Assembly: GCF_023065955.2 (NCBI RefSeq)
Contig: NW_026622919.1
Span: 6,026,501 to 6,090,500, forward strand
Direction: 5' to 3'
DNA: 64,000 nucleotides
From: Ursus arctos
Taxonomy: Eukaryota; Chordata; Mammalia; Carnivora; Ursidae
The notes under the pieces are model-generated. The model worked only from the letters and a program-made list of their open reading frames with translations, searched no databases and was not told the origin of the DNA. A program made the position numbers and the translations under genes. This document shows positions 14,301 through 26,918 of the stretch, piece after piece. How positions within the stretch are numbered: the stretch's first letter is position 1; each line of letters begins with the position of its first letter.

Positions 14301-17300
14301 GGCTGTCTCTATCTCTGTTTTATAAATAAAATCTTTAAAAAAAAAAAAAAAAAAAGTTGCACCAGAAGAGCATAAGCTCCCCAAGGGTAGGCTTTGAGTC
14401 TTGGACTCTCTGTAGTCCCTCCATGGCTTAGCATGCTGTGTACTTTGTTTTCTTTAAGTTGTGTTATTGATTGATTGACCAGTATCTTACTGTATAGTTG
14501 ACCTGTGTACTTACTTTTCTGTGGGTGCTTAACAAAGACTTGGTGACAAAGTCTCTCTTATTTCAAGACCCTAGCACCGAAGGATGACTCTTGATTTCTT
14601 TTCCATCCTGTGTTCTTGCCTCTGCTAATCTCTAAGTCATGGGATACGCAGAATCTGTCGTCTGTGAAATGTCTGAGCCGTGTTGGGATTGGGTAGCCAG
14701 TACTGCCCCTACTGGAACCATCCCTACTTGACCTTTTGAGACCCCAACACAGTCAAAGCTAGTGATAGAAGTAAGCTGAAAATGAGAGCAGGGAATCTAG
14801 AGGCACAGACATGCAAGAGCATAAGGCTTTCAAGAGAGACCTGAAAATAGAACTCTTGAGTCAGAGTAGAGCCCAGAGCTAGTTCTAGAAGGTGGGGCTT
14901 ACAGGGGAGGCTTTGGTGTCACCTCTGCGCCAGGCGGTGGAGCATGTTGAGCGGGTGGAAAGTTGTGTGCATCTGCAGGAGGGAGGCAGTGGACAGATGG
15001 AGAGATTGAGTTACCTGGAATTATCCCCAGAACTTTCCTCCAGTTCCTAAGGGTGCTTGTGGGCTGGAGATGCTCAGAACCGGGACTGGCCATTGCTGAA
15101 CCCAGGGCTCTTTGTGCCCGCGTGTAGGCCAAGAGCTCCTGCAGGGTTGCAGTAGGAAGGTCTATCAAGGTGAAAGGAAGTGGGACTCTAGAGAAGTTGA
15201 GCACAAGTGAGGAGGAAGTGGCCATATTCCTGGGAGCAGAAGCGCTATCGGAATTCCGAGAGGCCTGGGAGAGCACGCTTGGTGCGTGCCCATTGCTCGT
15301 GTGTGTGCGGGGGCAGGCGCATCCGGCTGTGCTCTGTACTGTGCTTTTCGTGCTGTGAACAGTGCAGGCGAGCCGTGACTGTTACACCACGAGGTGTGTG
15401 ACTCTTAAAATAATAGCAGCAATGGGAGGGGGGTGGCCCCTCAGACCGTCTTATTTTTTGTATCCTTCAGCCTCTTGATGTCATGTAAGAACTTTAAGTA
15501 TCTCGGGGCGCCTGGGTGGCACAGCGGTTAAGCGTCTGCCTTCGGCTCAGGGCGTGATCCCGGCGTTATGGGATCGAGCCCCACATCGGGCTCCTCTGCT
15601 ATGAGCCTGCTTCTTCCTCTCCCACTCCCCCTGCTTGTGTTCCCTCTCTCGCTGGCTGTCTCTATCTCTGTCGAATAAATAAATAAAATCTTAAAAAAAA
15701 AAAAAAAGAACTTTAAGTATCTCAAATGATAGGGATTAGTGACAAAACCACACTAACACCTGAGAAGATAGCAGACAAAACGGGAGAAACATGGGGCTTC
15801 TGGAAGGTGACAGCTTGTGGGTCACTGGGGCGATAAATAGCCACTCTTGATAGAATTAATCTTGCTTCCCTTCTAGCCTGACATTTTAAAGGGCCTGCTA
15901 ATTCTCTTTTCAGGATTGAGGACAGACATTTTCCTTTTCCTCCAAATACGAACCTAAACCGTCAGAATCTTTTTGTAGTCTGAGCGGAAACACTGCAGGC
16001 CTTCCCTCTACCTCAGGGTGGCGTCTGCTGACTTCTTGTGCCTCAGATCCCCGTGGGGGTGGGGAGGATGCTGGGAGCCCTTGTTAGGATTTGTTCATGG
16101 AGCTAGTGATTTTAATGTTAGGAAAAAGGAAGTTAAGAAAACACAGTCACGAGAAATCAGAATTCAGGAACTTCTGACAACACCCCTTGTATGGAGGGGC
16201 TTTTTTAAGGTTCTGTTGCTCTGCTCTTGGCGCGGGGGGAAATCTGCAGGAGCGTGGGTATTTAAAAAGGATATACGCCTTCAGCCTTCCATTTGTCTTG
16301 TGAACCTGAAGCCCTAAATTTAGCAAACAGCTTGAGAGTGTTTTCTGGAAGAGGCAGACTCCCCAGATGTGAATCAGAGATGGGAACACGTTTAACCGCC
16401 CCCAGTGGGGGCCAGTCTCTTTAGCACAGGTTCTGGGGATAACAGGGGAAAGAGGACCCACACCAGGTAATAGGAGACTTGACAGTTAGCACCTGGATTA
16501 TAAGCCCTCAGTGGTCTCCTGAAACTCTCCCAACACTTGCCTTTGTCCTTAATCATAGGAGACCATTTAAACCTGGGGGTGCCAAATGCTTCAGATTCTA
16601 TGCCTGCAGTCCCACGGACAGATAGCACAATGACTGGTGCTTAGTAGGGCCACAGTAAATATTAGTTTAACTTAAAAGGTGCAATTTAAAAAACACTGAA
16701 AGCAGGGGGTGCCTGCATGGCTCAGTGGGTTAAGCGACCTGCTCTTGTTTACAGCTCAGGTGGGTCTCGGTCGGGCTCCCCACTGGGCGTGGAGCCTGCT
16801 TGGGATTCTCTCGCTCCCTTTCACTATCCTCCCCCCACTTCCCTCCCTTTCCCTCTCCCCTCCCTCCCCCTCTCCCTCTTAGAAAATAAAAAACATTTAA
16901 AGCATTAAGAAAAGTTAGGTCTTGGAAAAGTTTTTGAAGGGTATGTAGGAAATTAGTTTCCTAAGTATGTGTATTTTTTACCAAGTATCACCTGGCTTCA
17001 GTTTCTGTAGGAAACACTTCTTGATCATCCTTATTTGCTTAATAAGTTATTTTTATATAATTAGAGTTATTTATACTTAATTGGTTATATTAAACATTTT
17101 TATGGGTATCTTTGAAGATTTTTATTGTGTTTATTATTATTTGTCCTATTGATCGTGGTCTACACTAAGCTTCACAAGGCTGAGAATTTGTTTTTCCCTT
17201 TCATTTGTGACTTTCAAAATACTAAACTGACCTGTTGAGGGTTCTCCAACAGAGAAGAAATTTGGAAACAAACTTAGCTTCACATCAGTGCCTAAAAATT

Positions 17301-20300
17301 GTTGGACAGCCTTCCATTATGTCCTCCTTGCTCTTTATAACAATTGTCCTCCACTTTGCTCTGTCCCAAGATAAGGCCACCAATCCTTCCAACCGCCAGG
17401 AGGACTGGGAATACATAATTGGCTTCTGTGATCAGATCAACAAAGAGCTTGAAGGGTGAGTCTCAAAGCCATTGGGGGGCAGGCAGGAGAGAGTTGACTG
17501 GAGAAGTCGAAACTGGCCAAGGAGGGCCAGCCACATAGCCCCAGGGTCATGGCTGAAAGCGTGGTCTGCTTGTCTCACAGGCCACAGATCGCCGTCAGAC
17601 TGCTGGCCCATAAGATCCAGTCTCCGCAGGAATGGGAGGCGGTCCAGGCCCTGACGGTAGGTTTCCCTCTGACGCCAGGTTTGAATGAGCCCAGGCCTTT
17701 CCTTGTGCGCCCGCGGGGTTCTCTGAGGTTTTCAGGGCTCACGTCCTATGGCAGCTGAAAGCCCTTGATACTAGGAATGGTCGGAACGTGCTCTGTAAAC
17801 TGCCCCGCAAATGTGTGTGCCCTGTACCTGGCCCCGAGGCTGCAGGGAGGCCCGGAGTGCAGTCCCTGCCCGCACGGCCGCCAGTCCTGTGGGCGAGGCC
17901 GAGTGGCTGAGCGGGGGAGCCAGAGGCCGGGGCCCTGAGCCCAGAGTGGAGCTCAGAGGCGGCTTCTTGGAGAGGTGCTGACAGAGCTGTCTTCCCGGTT
18001 CAAAGAGTTGCCCAACTAAAGAAAAGCGTGGCGAGTGTAATTTGTTCTGTAGCTAAAAGTAATGCTAGTTCCTACTGAGGGCATCACACCGACCGGCGGA
18101 TCTTAGCTTTTATTCAGACTGAGGATTCAGAGCGCAGCCACGTTCCGAGGACTCCCAGGTTCTCCCCTGACTTCATTCGGGTCGTGGGAAGGGCGCTCAG
18201 ATGGCCCACGTGCGCGCCTCTGTCGTGTTCACTGTCGAGCGAAACCTTAAAACAGTGTTTCTCGGTGGGGATGGTTTTGTTCCCCAGGGGACACTTGGCA
18301 GTGTCTGGAGACACTTCCGGTTGTCTCATGTCATGGGGTGCCGCTAGCATCTAGGGGGTAGAGGCCAGGGATGTTGCTAGACATCTAATATACAGGACAG
18401 ATTTCCACAACAAAGAGTGCCCGGCCCAGGATGTCAGTAGTGGCACAGGTGAAGAACCCAGCTTGACAGAGTCGGAAGCCAAGGAAGGGGACACGAGGGT
18501 GGAGCGTGCCTCGGCATACACTCCAGGCACCAGGGCCACAGGCAGCACAGAAAACCTAGGGCAGTTTTGTGTGCCCCAGAAGGAAAATCGAGGGGAGCAG
18601 GAGGAGGGGAAAGATCATATCGTCAAAAATGAAGACCATTTAAACATCATCTCCCGTCTCCCCACAGTGTGGATCAGCTGGTAGAAAGAGCTCGGACCCT
18701 GAGTCAGAGAAACTGTATCTCTGGGCCTCGTTCCCTCATCTAAACTCTGAGGGCGGAGTCTGGCAGGCAGCACCTTCTAGGACAGACACGTGCTAGTATC
18801 TGGGTCTCAGTATTTCTTAGTTTAGTTCCTGTTCAGCTTCCCCAGAAGAGGTTCGCAGTTCGAGGGACAGGAGGTGTCCGTAATCCTGTTGCCCTGACGT
18901 TCCCGGGGGCCGTGCACACCGCTGCCTGATCCGTTCCTTGCTGGGGTCAGTCGTCCCCGCAATCTGTGTGCAGGCTCCTGGCTGAGCGCCCCCGTCATGT
19001 GGCTGCAGGTGCTGGAGGCGTGCATGAAGAACTGCGGGAGGAGATTTCATAACGAAGTGGGAAAGTTCCGGTTTTTGAATGAGTTAATCAAAGTCGTCTC
19101 TCCGAAGGTCAGTCAGGGGCAGTCTCCTCATTCTAGGAACTCCTTTTGTGTTCCTCCCCCTCTCCCAGCTTACTGGCTTCGTGGTACAGCCGCCATCTCC
19201 ACAGAACTGACTTTAGAGAGCTGTCCATGTCCTGACCTTAGGGACGGGCAGCCCTCTGATGGGCTCCTGGCCCGACTGTGAGAGGTGATGCGGCCGCAGG
19301 TGCGCATGTGCGCAGGAGGGCTCCTGGGGACAGCGGTCACTTGGGTCTGTCTTATGTGGATCTAAGGAGTTAGGCTCAGCTGCTCAGCTTCTGTGGCACG
19401 CTGATGTGGCTTTTAAGCTCTGGGTGCCACTTAAAGCACAGGGAGCAATTTTTCATACTTAAGACATTCTCATTAATTCCTTTGAGATAAAATGCCATTG
19501 TTTCTGGGAGATTGCGCGTGGAAACGCAGTGGCGGGCTCCCGGCTCCCTACCTGACCACGGACTGTGTCCCTGAGAGAGCTTTGCCACGGGTGGTTTCCT
19601 CCCCTCCCCGAGCTGTGTCATAACACACCTAACACCGCTGGTTTGGGGTAGGTCTGGAGACTGGAGCTAACCTGTCACTGCTGTGAAGGGAGCTTTCCCG
19701 CGGTCTCTGCCTCTGGACGGCAGTTATGAGGTTCTCCCATTTCCTTTTGCCTCTTAGTACCTGGGGGACAGGGTGTCTGAGAAAGTGAAGACCAAGGTTA
19801 TTGAGCTGCTTTATAGCTGGACGTTGGCCCTGCCGGAAGAAACCAAGATCAAGGATGCTTACCACATGTTGAAGAGACAGGGTATGTGCGTACCTTCCCT
19901 CATCCTCAGAGCAGCTCCAAAGGCTGGCCAAGCCCAGGAAGAACGGGGGGGTGTCTGCCATCCGTTCCTTCCTTCTGAGGGCAGTAAGGGCTCAGCTGCA
20001 GTTTGATGGGCTGACCCCTTGCAGGCCCTCATCGCAGGGGTGGGCCCTGCCTTGCTGCGTGAGGAAGGGCGGCAAGGTGACCCCAGCATGAGCCAACACT
20101 CTGCCCCCTTGTGTTCCTGTCAGGCATCGTGCAGTGTGACCCACTGATCCCTGTGGACAGGACACTGGTCCCCTCTCCACCACCTCGTCCCAAGAACCCT
20201 GTTTTTGATGATGAGGAGAAATCGAAGGTAAAGCGCACCCTAGCCGATAGCGTCCTCAGATGAGGTGGGGCTCACTCCGTGCTGCGGGAGCCCCGGTTCC

Positions 20301-23300
20301 TCTGTGGTCTCCCCAGGTGGGGTGCTACCTTTCCCTTTCCCTTTGGTACCTCCTCTTCCAGCTTTTAGCCAAGTTGTTGAAAAGCAAAAACCCAGATGAC
20401 CTACAAGAGGCCAACAAGCTCATCAAGTCCATGGTGAAGGAAGTAAGTGGGCCCCAGGCCTTGGGGTGGAGGAACCCATGACCACAGAGCAAGAGTCTCT
20501 TCCCCTGGCGCGAGGCCAGAGCGGGAGGCGCACTGGAGCTTCTAGGGGAGAATGGGTTAGAGGCGCGAGCATGGATGGGGCCAGTTGAGGGGTGGGTAGG
20601 CCATTATTTTAAAAGAAAAACTAGATTGAGGCTGAGGCCTTCGGGTTCCCAAGAACCGTGCATTATAAGTAGTGTCCGCTCGGACTAGCATCTGCTCATG
20701 TCTCCGGTGCGATCCTTGCTGGGGGGCGCTGGGGGCAGTGGGATGTGTCTATTAAGCTTTTTCTCCTGGATTGTCTTTGATATAGGACGAGGCGCGGATC
20801 CAGAAGGTGACCAAGCGTCTGCACACTTTAGAAGAGGTTAATAACAACGTAAAGCTCCTCAATGAGATGCTGCTTCATTACAGCAAAGAGGATTCTTCAG
20901 AGGCGGATAAAGAGCTCATGAAGGTAGGCGCGTCCCTGGGAGAGCTGGGCTCCAGGAAAGGGAGCCGGCCTTTGCTCAGTACCTGCTGTTCCTTAGTAAT
21001 CAGCATAGCGACCAGGTTTGGGGGCGGTACCCCCATTTTACCCAGGCTCTGGCGAACCCACTCGGGACAGAAGAGCTGGGGGTACACCCGAATCCGGGTG
21101 GCTGCAGACCCACCTTCAGGGCTCACTTCTCTCCGCCCCACCTTCTGCCTCTGGAACATTTGGGCAGAGACCCACCGCGTGCCCAATACTTCACCTTAAG
21201 TCCTTGGTTACGTAGATACTCTAAATTCTGAGGCATGTGCCGGCCTCGGGGACGGGAAGGGACCTACATCCCCTTAAGCACACGTCCTAGGTGACACAGC
21301 ACGGTGGAAGCTGACAGCAGGAAGATGAGTGCTCAGAGCCCCATTCTGCCAGTGACTGACCGTGGCACTAGGGGAGCCCCTGACTTTCTGGACGCGGACA
21401 CTGAACTAGATCATTGCCAGGGGACCTTGTAGCTCTCACTTTTAGGTCTGGGACTCTTTCAGGAGCTGTTTGATCGGTGTGAGAATAAGAGGCGGACGTT
21501 ATTCAAACTAGCCAGTGAGACAGAGGACAATGACAATAGTTTGGGTGAGTCAGTAGCTGAAAAGATGACCCAGGAGTTTGGATTTGGTGGGGGTGGGGGG
21601 CCAGGGGAGTGTCAGGGGCAGGAGTGAGAAGTACATCTTTCTGCTCTAGGGGACATCCTCCAGGCCAGTGACAACCTCTCCCGGGTCATCAACTCTTACA
21701 AAACAGTTGTTGAAGGGCAGGTTGTGAATGGTGAGGTAGCCACCTCAGCCATGCCAGATGCTGAAGGTAAAATGTTCTAGTTCCCCATTTTGGACCCATC
21801 CAGACCAGCCCTGGGCCCCACTGCGCAGCCATGAGTGCGTGACCTGCATGTCATCCCATGGGGCCCAAGGGGATTTAAAGCCCTTCCAAGTGCTCCTCCA
21901 GCTTCCCAGAGGCCTGGAGCTATGGATAGGGTTTTCTTTGCTTGCTTTTAGGCTGGAGGCTGTGCTCAGGGTTCTGCTTCCTGCTGTGCAGCCACTAGAG
22001 TGGCCCCTGATCATTCCTGTCCCCTTCCATTCGCCCATCCAGGAAACCACTCCAGGAACCAGGGTACTCTCATCGACCTTGCTGAGTTGGACACACCAAG
22101 CAGCTCATCCTCGGCGTTGGCCCCAGCCCCTGCCCCTGCCCCACCGTCCTCTGGCATCCCTATCCTCCCTCCACCCCCGCAGACCTCGGGACCTGGGCGC
22201 AGCCATTCATCCAGCCAGGCCGAGGCTACCCCAGGACCCAACAGCGCAAGCAATGCCCTCTGCCTACTGGACGAGGAGCTGCTCTGCTTGGGTGCGTCCT
22301 GGAGGGAAGCTCTAAAGGGCTTCTCCTGGTGGGACCATCAGAGCAGAAGGGCCTGTGGAATTGGGAAGAGGGCCCAGGGATGCCCCATGTACTTAGCAGG
22401 GGTGGGGAAGAGGCTTCAGGTGTAGGGAGAATCTGATTTAGTGCCCTCAGGCCCCCAGGGCAGTGTGGACACAAGCTCCGGAGTGGACATGGGCTGAGTG
22501 TCTGGCTCTGCCCCCTCTTTCCTGGAGGCCCCCTCAGTGAATGGAAGGACTGAAGAGGATCCGTCCCTCTCTGGATGCTGCCTGGGAAAATACCTTGTTC
22601 CCCACCTGTCACCCTTTTGTCACATAACCTTTCTAGGGTGAGTGGGGCTGCCCAAGGCCAGAGCCCCTTCTCATCACCATCGTCTTCTCTGTTTTCAGGC
22701 CTCGCTGACCCAGCCCCCACTGCTCCTCCCAAAGAGTCAGCTGCGAACAGCCAGTGGCCCCTGTTCCAGGTAGGGACATCACTAAAAGGCTCAACTGGTT
22801 TCACGGACTTCCTCTTTTCCAGCTCATCCTCAGCTGTGGCTGGCTCGGTCCCTGCAGCACTGCCCCAGGTGCACTCGAGAATACTGATCCTGTCCAAGGG
22901 CGGGCCCGGGCCCTTCAGAGGGCTGCTGGTCCAGTGGGGTCCTAGTAGGGCCCCCAGCCAAGGGGACTGGAACTGGAGACCCAAAACCTGCCAGCTGCAA
23001 CAGCTCCTCCCTGCTCTTTGCTCACTCACACTTTCCCCTCCTAACAGAACGAGCAGTCGGACCTGGACTTCTGCAGCCCCAAGCCCGGGAGTGCTGCCTG
23101 CAGCCCCTCAGATGGGCCTCTTGTCCCACCCTCAGCACCCTCTGCAGGCAGCTCCCAGGCTCCGCTGCCTTCTCCTTTCCCGGCTCCTGTGCTCCCAGCC
23201 AGTGTTCCTGCCCCAAAAGCAGCCTCCTTCTTGTTCCCAACTGGACTGGCCCCAGCCTCTGCCCCAAAGACTGAGTCCACAGCCCTCGGGTACCATGGCT

Positions 23301-24866
23301 CAGCTTTGGGCGATCGCACCCTGCACCAGCTGGATGCCCTCGATCAGCTTCTTGAAGAGACCAGAGCGTAATGAGTGGGAGATGGGGGGTGGGGTGGGGA
23401 GGGTTGGGCCTGGTTTGGCAGAACCAGAGGCAGCTCCGTCTGGGGATGTTCCTTTTTTGTCTACTGAGGTGGGAATCTAGAGATGGGGGATGGGAGGTGG
23501 TGGTAATAAGAACCAGCCGTGCCCTGAGGACGTGGGAAGGGTTGGTCCAGCAGCTTCCCCTGGTCTCTAACTTGTCCCCCTTTGTACCTCTTAGGACCTC
23601 AGGCCTGGTGAAACCCGTGTCTTCCATCTTCTTCCCTGGGCCCACCACCTCCCCTCTGATCCCCACCAGCACCACTGCTAGGCCTCTCCTCCCCTTCTCC
23701 CCAGGGCCTGGCAGCCCTCTCTTCCAGCCGCCTGCCTTCCAGTCCCAGGGCAGCCCCATGAAGGGGACAGAGCTCTCCCTGGCCAGTGTCCACGTCCCCC
23801 TGGAATCTATCAAGCCTAGTAGGTGTGGGAAGCTTGAGGTGGGAGGGGGAGGTGGAGCCCACCACTTATAGTGATACGGGGAGAGGGGCGGGCCCAGGCT
23901 CTCCTTGCCTGGGTCTCTAAGTGCCAAATGTGACCCGCTTTCCTGCTGTCTCGGCCTCCGGTCGTTGCTACTGTGCACTCTTGGGTGATTCTGGCAGATA
24001 CCCAGATTCTTTCAGGGAGCCTGCTGGCCACAGGGTCTCCCCGCCCTCTCATCAGGGCTCTTTGGGGTTTCTCCTTCCACACCCACCTGACCTCTTCTTA
24101 CAGGCAGCGCCCTTCCTGTGACAGCCTATGATAAAAATGGCTTCCGCATCCTCTTCCACTTTGCCAAGGAGTGTCCGCCTGGACGGCCTGACGTGCTGGT
24201 GGTCGTGGTGTCCATGCTGAATACAGCTCCCTTGCCCATCAAGAGCATCGTGCTGCAGGCCGCAGTGCCAAAGGTATCCTGGCTTCCTAGGGCCTCTAGA
24301 GGCAGGGGTTGCCGTCTCTTGAACCCCACAGTGTTGAGGGACCCCGAGGCCAATGGGCAGCAGCACATGTCCATCGTGATTCTGATGGGCTCCTGCTCAA
24401 GGGCACTTGTGATCTCTCTTCAAAGCAGCTTCTCTCTCTCTTCAGTCAATGAAGGTGAAGTTACAGCCACCCTCTGGGACAGAGCTGTCTCCATTTAGCC
24501 CCATCCAACCACCTGCAGCCATCACCCAGGTCATGCTGTTGGCCAATCCCCTGAAGGTGAGCTAGAACTGGGCTCCAAACCGAAGCCCTTGTTGCCCCTA
24601 TCAGTCCCCTCCACCTTCCCGTCCGAAGTACCAGGATACTGCAGCACTGTGTCCCTTCCCTGCCCATGTTCAGTGGCTGAGTGAGGATGGGGTGGTAGGA
24701 GTGGCACTGAAAGGGCCCCAAAGTCATATCTTAACGTGCTACCCCTCCGTCACAGGAGAAGGCGAGGCTTCGGTATAGGCTGACCTTCGCCCTGGGAGAG
24801 CAGCTGAGCACAGAGGTGGGCGAGGTGGACCAGTTCCCTCCCGTGGAGCAGTGGGGTAACCTATGA
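11378..24866 (+). CDS. GGA3: GGA3 (Golgi-localized gamma-ear-containing ARF-binding protein 3), 17 exons, 733 aa
   Basis: Monomeric clathrin adaptor that sorts DxxLL cargo such as mannose-6-phosphate receptors from the trans-Golgi to endosomes. Exons: 11378-11417, 17371-17455, 17581-17656, 19009-19107, 19758-19881, 20124-20227, 20362-20442, 20786-20923, 21463-21544, 21650-21766, 22043-22291, 22699-22769, 23048-23367, 23595-23818, 24104-24273, 24446-24556, 24756-24866. Every phase joins, giving 733 residues (human about 723). VHS domain about residues 7-146 (cargo); GAT about 170-305 (ARF-GTP and ubiquitin, e.g. NKLIKSMVKEDEARIQK); Pro/Ser-rich hinge about 306-600 with clathrin-box-like LIDLAELD (325-332) and internal acidic dileucine DEELL (392-396); gamma-ear domain about 604-733 ending VEQWGNL. 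The hinge has an Ala-Pro run (APAPAPAP) that appears longer than human. Start ATG has a YY1-like context and MAEAEGESLESWL matches the family. Confidence 0.97.
11418..12480 (+). other. GGA3 intron 1, 5' part
   Basis: The CpG island fades by about 11700. No exon or repeat is recognised from there to about 12480. Confidence 0.4.
12480..12605 (+). repeat. MIR SINE fragment
   Basis: Reads like a diverged plus-strand MIR (tttatcaagtatcctaatga... cacttgcccagagccatcca). GGA3 intron 1. Confidence 0.5.
12980..13335 (+). repeat. LINE-2 3' fragment
   Basis: Similar in wording to the L2 3' consensus (tcgttccactgctgcacacc, then ccttccctggaagccctgtt, gccttctctgaagtcctctc). Confidence 0.55.
13480..13990 (-). 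repeat. LINE-2 fragment, reverse orientation
   Basis: Phrases of the reversed L2 consensus occur in order: a TTCGAGCCAGGCCT-like stretch at 13526-13539, ggcagggagcccctgtagga, then aggaagatcagtataggggt. Old and diverged. Confidence 0.5.
14154..14355 (+). repeat. Young Carnivora tRNA-SINE with perfect target-site duplication
   Basis: Full element with 'GGCACAGCGGTTAAGCGTCT' head and a long poly-A. The flanks AAGTTGCACCAGAAGAG at 14137-14153 and AGTTGCACCAGAAGAG at 14355-14370 are an exact target-site duplication, so the insertion is recent. GGA3 intron 1. Confidence 0.96.
15505..15706 (+). repeat. Young Carnivora tRNA-SINE with perfect target-site duplication
   Basis: Same subfamily as the copy at 14154. 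The 17-18 base duplication AAGAACTTTAAGTATCTC flanks it (15487-15504 and 15706-15723). GGA3 intron 1. Confidence 0.96.
16705..16900 (+). repeat. Carnivora tRNA-SINE, diverged
   Basis: GGGGGTGCCTGCATGGCTCAG head and a C/T-rich 3' half ending in an A-rich tail. GGA3 intron 1. Confidence 0.85.
16990..17215 (+). repeat. Probable LINE-2 3' end
   Basis: AT-rich tract with 'aaacacttcttgatcatcc' followed by the tttattatt...ctaagcttcacaaggctgag wording of an L2 3' end. It sits directly before GGA3 exon 2. Confidence 0.4.
18249..18440 (-). repeat. Ancient interspersed repeat (same family as 62262-62455)
   Basis: The reverse complement shares the phrases 'gtgcattg/tagatgtc...ccactagatgcca...aatgtctccagacatt' with the 62262 copy. 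It looks like a common mammalian MER-type element. I cannot name the family with confidence. GGA3 intron 3. Confidence 0.5.
18680..18775 (-). repeat. Probable MIR fragment
   Basis: A 'ctgggcctcgttccctcatct' core near 18720 resembles reversed MIR. GGA3 intron 3. Weak. Confidence 0.4.
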
Positions 24867-25690
24867 CCCCAGAGGACTCCGTGTCACCTCCACATTGAAG
24901 CCCAGGCAGGCTGCCGCGAGACAGGAGGGCTCCTTGGTCCACGTCCTGACTACAGTGCTTGTGTACAGAGCCTGGATATGGAGCCGGGGCCCTGGGCATC
25001 ACTGCTGGGAGCCGAGCTGCTGCTGTGATGCTCTCTCCCTTGGTCCCCTAAAAGGACCTGATTTTTATCTACCTGTGTGACTTGAAGTGGCCATGTACTG
25101 TCAGGGGTGGGGAGTGGCCCCAGACTCTGCACTATCGTCCTGGGAACATGGACCCAAGGTGGGAGCACGCTTTTCCCCTCATGCTGGCATGCTGATGCCA
25201 TAAGGGAGAGGTCTCTAAAGAGACTAGGGTCTCTCCCTCAAGGACCACATCCTCACCCCTAGAGGTCTCAGCCCCCCCATCACTACTCTACTCTGTGCTT
25301 CCCCTGCTGGCAGGCTCCTGCTCCCACCTCCAAGGAGGTAGGCAAAGCCCAGTGCTCCCGAGTGGCCCTGGCCATAGAGTTGGTGTACTGCTGAATCTCC
25401 AGTTCTGCTTTCCGTGGGCAGCAGCGTCCTGGAAGGGCCACTGTGATGAGTTGTGTGCTTGTCTCTGGTGGTGGCAGGCTGTGTCCTATGGACATCTCAG
25501 CAGGATGTGGAACTAGCCTGTTAGAAATGGAACTTGGCCTTGTGGCAGTCAAAACTAGGAACATGAAAGAAAATGGAAGAGAACCAGTATTTCCCCTTCT
25601 CTGGAAGCAGGTACTCATAGCTTTCTGGGGAAAGTGTGCCTCCTGCCTTGGGAACAGGCCATCCTACTCACTACCTCTTGCTTGGCATGA

Positions 25691-25696
25691 AATAAA
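25691..25696 (+). terminator. GGA3: AATAAA poly(A) signal, GGA3 proximal
   Basis: Canonical hexamer followed by ctgctcttctgccctgagtc, a T-rich downstream stretch. Confidence 0.6.
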
Positions 25697-26472
25697 CTGC
25701 TCTTCTGCCCTGAGTCTCTGAAGGGGAGAATAACTCCCATCACCCTCTGCATCCTCCTGCTTGGGCCTCCCCTCTTCCCACCAGATGGCCTGTGGTGTGG
25801 CATATGTTTGGGAACTGGAGGCCTCAGGGTGAGGCAGATTGCACTGGACTTCTATCCTTACCTGCTGCCCAGGAACCTTGACTATCCCCAGCTGCTGAGG
25901 GGCACAGCCGGCAAGATGTGGGGTCTGGAGGTGGTGAGATTAGGGGCCATGCTTGAATCGAGTCACCAGACCCTATTGCTTCAATAGTGCTCAGCTCCAA
26001 AAAGCTTGTCCCAGTTGCTCCAGCCACCAGGTACAACTGGGCCAAGGACTCTAGGCCTCACAGGGCAACAGGCAAGTGAGAATCACCAGCTGAGGAAAGA
26101 GCACAGAGCTCAGCTGGATGGCACAGAGCCATCTCTGGGGAAAGGTGGCACAGACCACACTCCCTGATCCCCCTCCCTGCACTTTGCCACGTTTCCTTAC
26201 TCTATCCCTTCCCCTCCATCTCTATCTAGCAAGCAGGTTTCACTGCTTCATTAGGACAGGTCAAAAGTGAATCAGTCTCACTACTTACGGAAGAAATCCA
26301 AGAGCTTTCCAGAGGCCGGCTGCTTGCAGCCCTGGGAAGGATTGTGGGATTACTGTATGGAAATACATCTTTATAATAAGCTTTAGACATTAAAATTATC
26401 TGAGTGTTACTACTGAGGTCACTGCTTTGTGACAAATGGCTGTATACAATATACCAACTTTGCTGCATGTTA

Positions 26473-26478
26473 AATAAA
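26473..26478 (+). terminator. GGA3: AATAAA poly(A) signal, GGA3 distal
   Basis: Canonical hexamer within catgttaaataaaatcatt. Either signal could be the main one. Confidence 0.55.
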
Positions 26479-26918
26479 ATCATTTCTGCCCTACCTGGAG
26501 TCCTAATACAGACAACATCCACCCCACTGTGGGCAAAGTGCCACTTAGGAATTCCAAATGTAGACAGTACACGGGCATCACCTGAGGTTTTTGTTGATGG
26601 ATGTACAGGTTCCTGGACCTTTTCCTTTTCTAAAGGAAAAAATGGATAAATGTTCCAGTTGATTTTCTAAAGGCTAGATTTCAGAAGCATAAACCACTGA
26701 CCACTCCTGTTTGAGTTTCTAATAGGAAGGAGGGCACTGCACTCACCATCCTAACTTCTAGGAGTGGCTTTTTTTCTTGGGAAACAGAAATCAGTTCCAT
26801 CCAAGGAGAATATAACAAGCACTTTCTTAATTTCTACCATCTCAAGTTCACAGTAGAGGCTGAGAAAACTCCCTACCTGGACTCTTAAGAACTTGCCTTC
26901 TACTTGGGGGGGGGGGGA

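Larger units (their letters stand above)
24867..26490 (+). other. GGA3: GGA3 3'UTR (two possible ends)
   Basis: Repeat-poor noncoding sequence after the GGA3 stop. AATAAA occurs at 25691-25696 and at 26473-26478, giving 3'UTRs of about 0.85 or 1.6 kb. The second end would leave about 430 bp to the NUP85 poly(A) signal on the opposite strand. Confidence 0.65.

Noticed and set aside
18249..18440. Possible conserved regulatory element shared with 62262-62455
   Set aside because: The similarity is better explained by both being copies of one old dispersed repeat in opposite orientation.
22575..23480. 301-codon plus-strand open frame over GGA3 exons 12-13
   Set aside because: It runs across introns and is not in the GGA3 reading frame; composition follows the Pro/Ser-rich hinge DNA.
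23022..23978. 318-codon minus-strand open frame
   Set aside because: Antisense shadow of GGA3 exons 13-14, caused by high GC; no start/splice context of its own.
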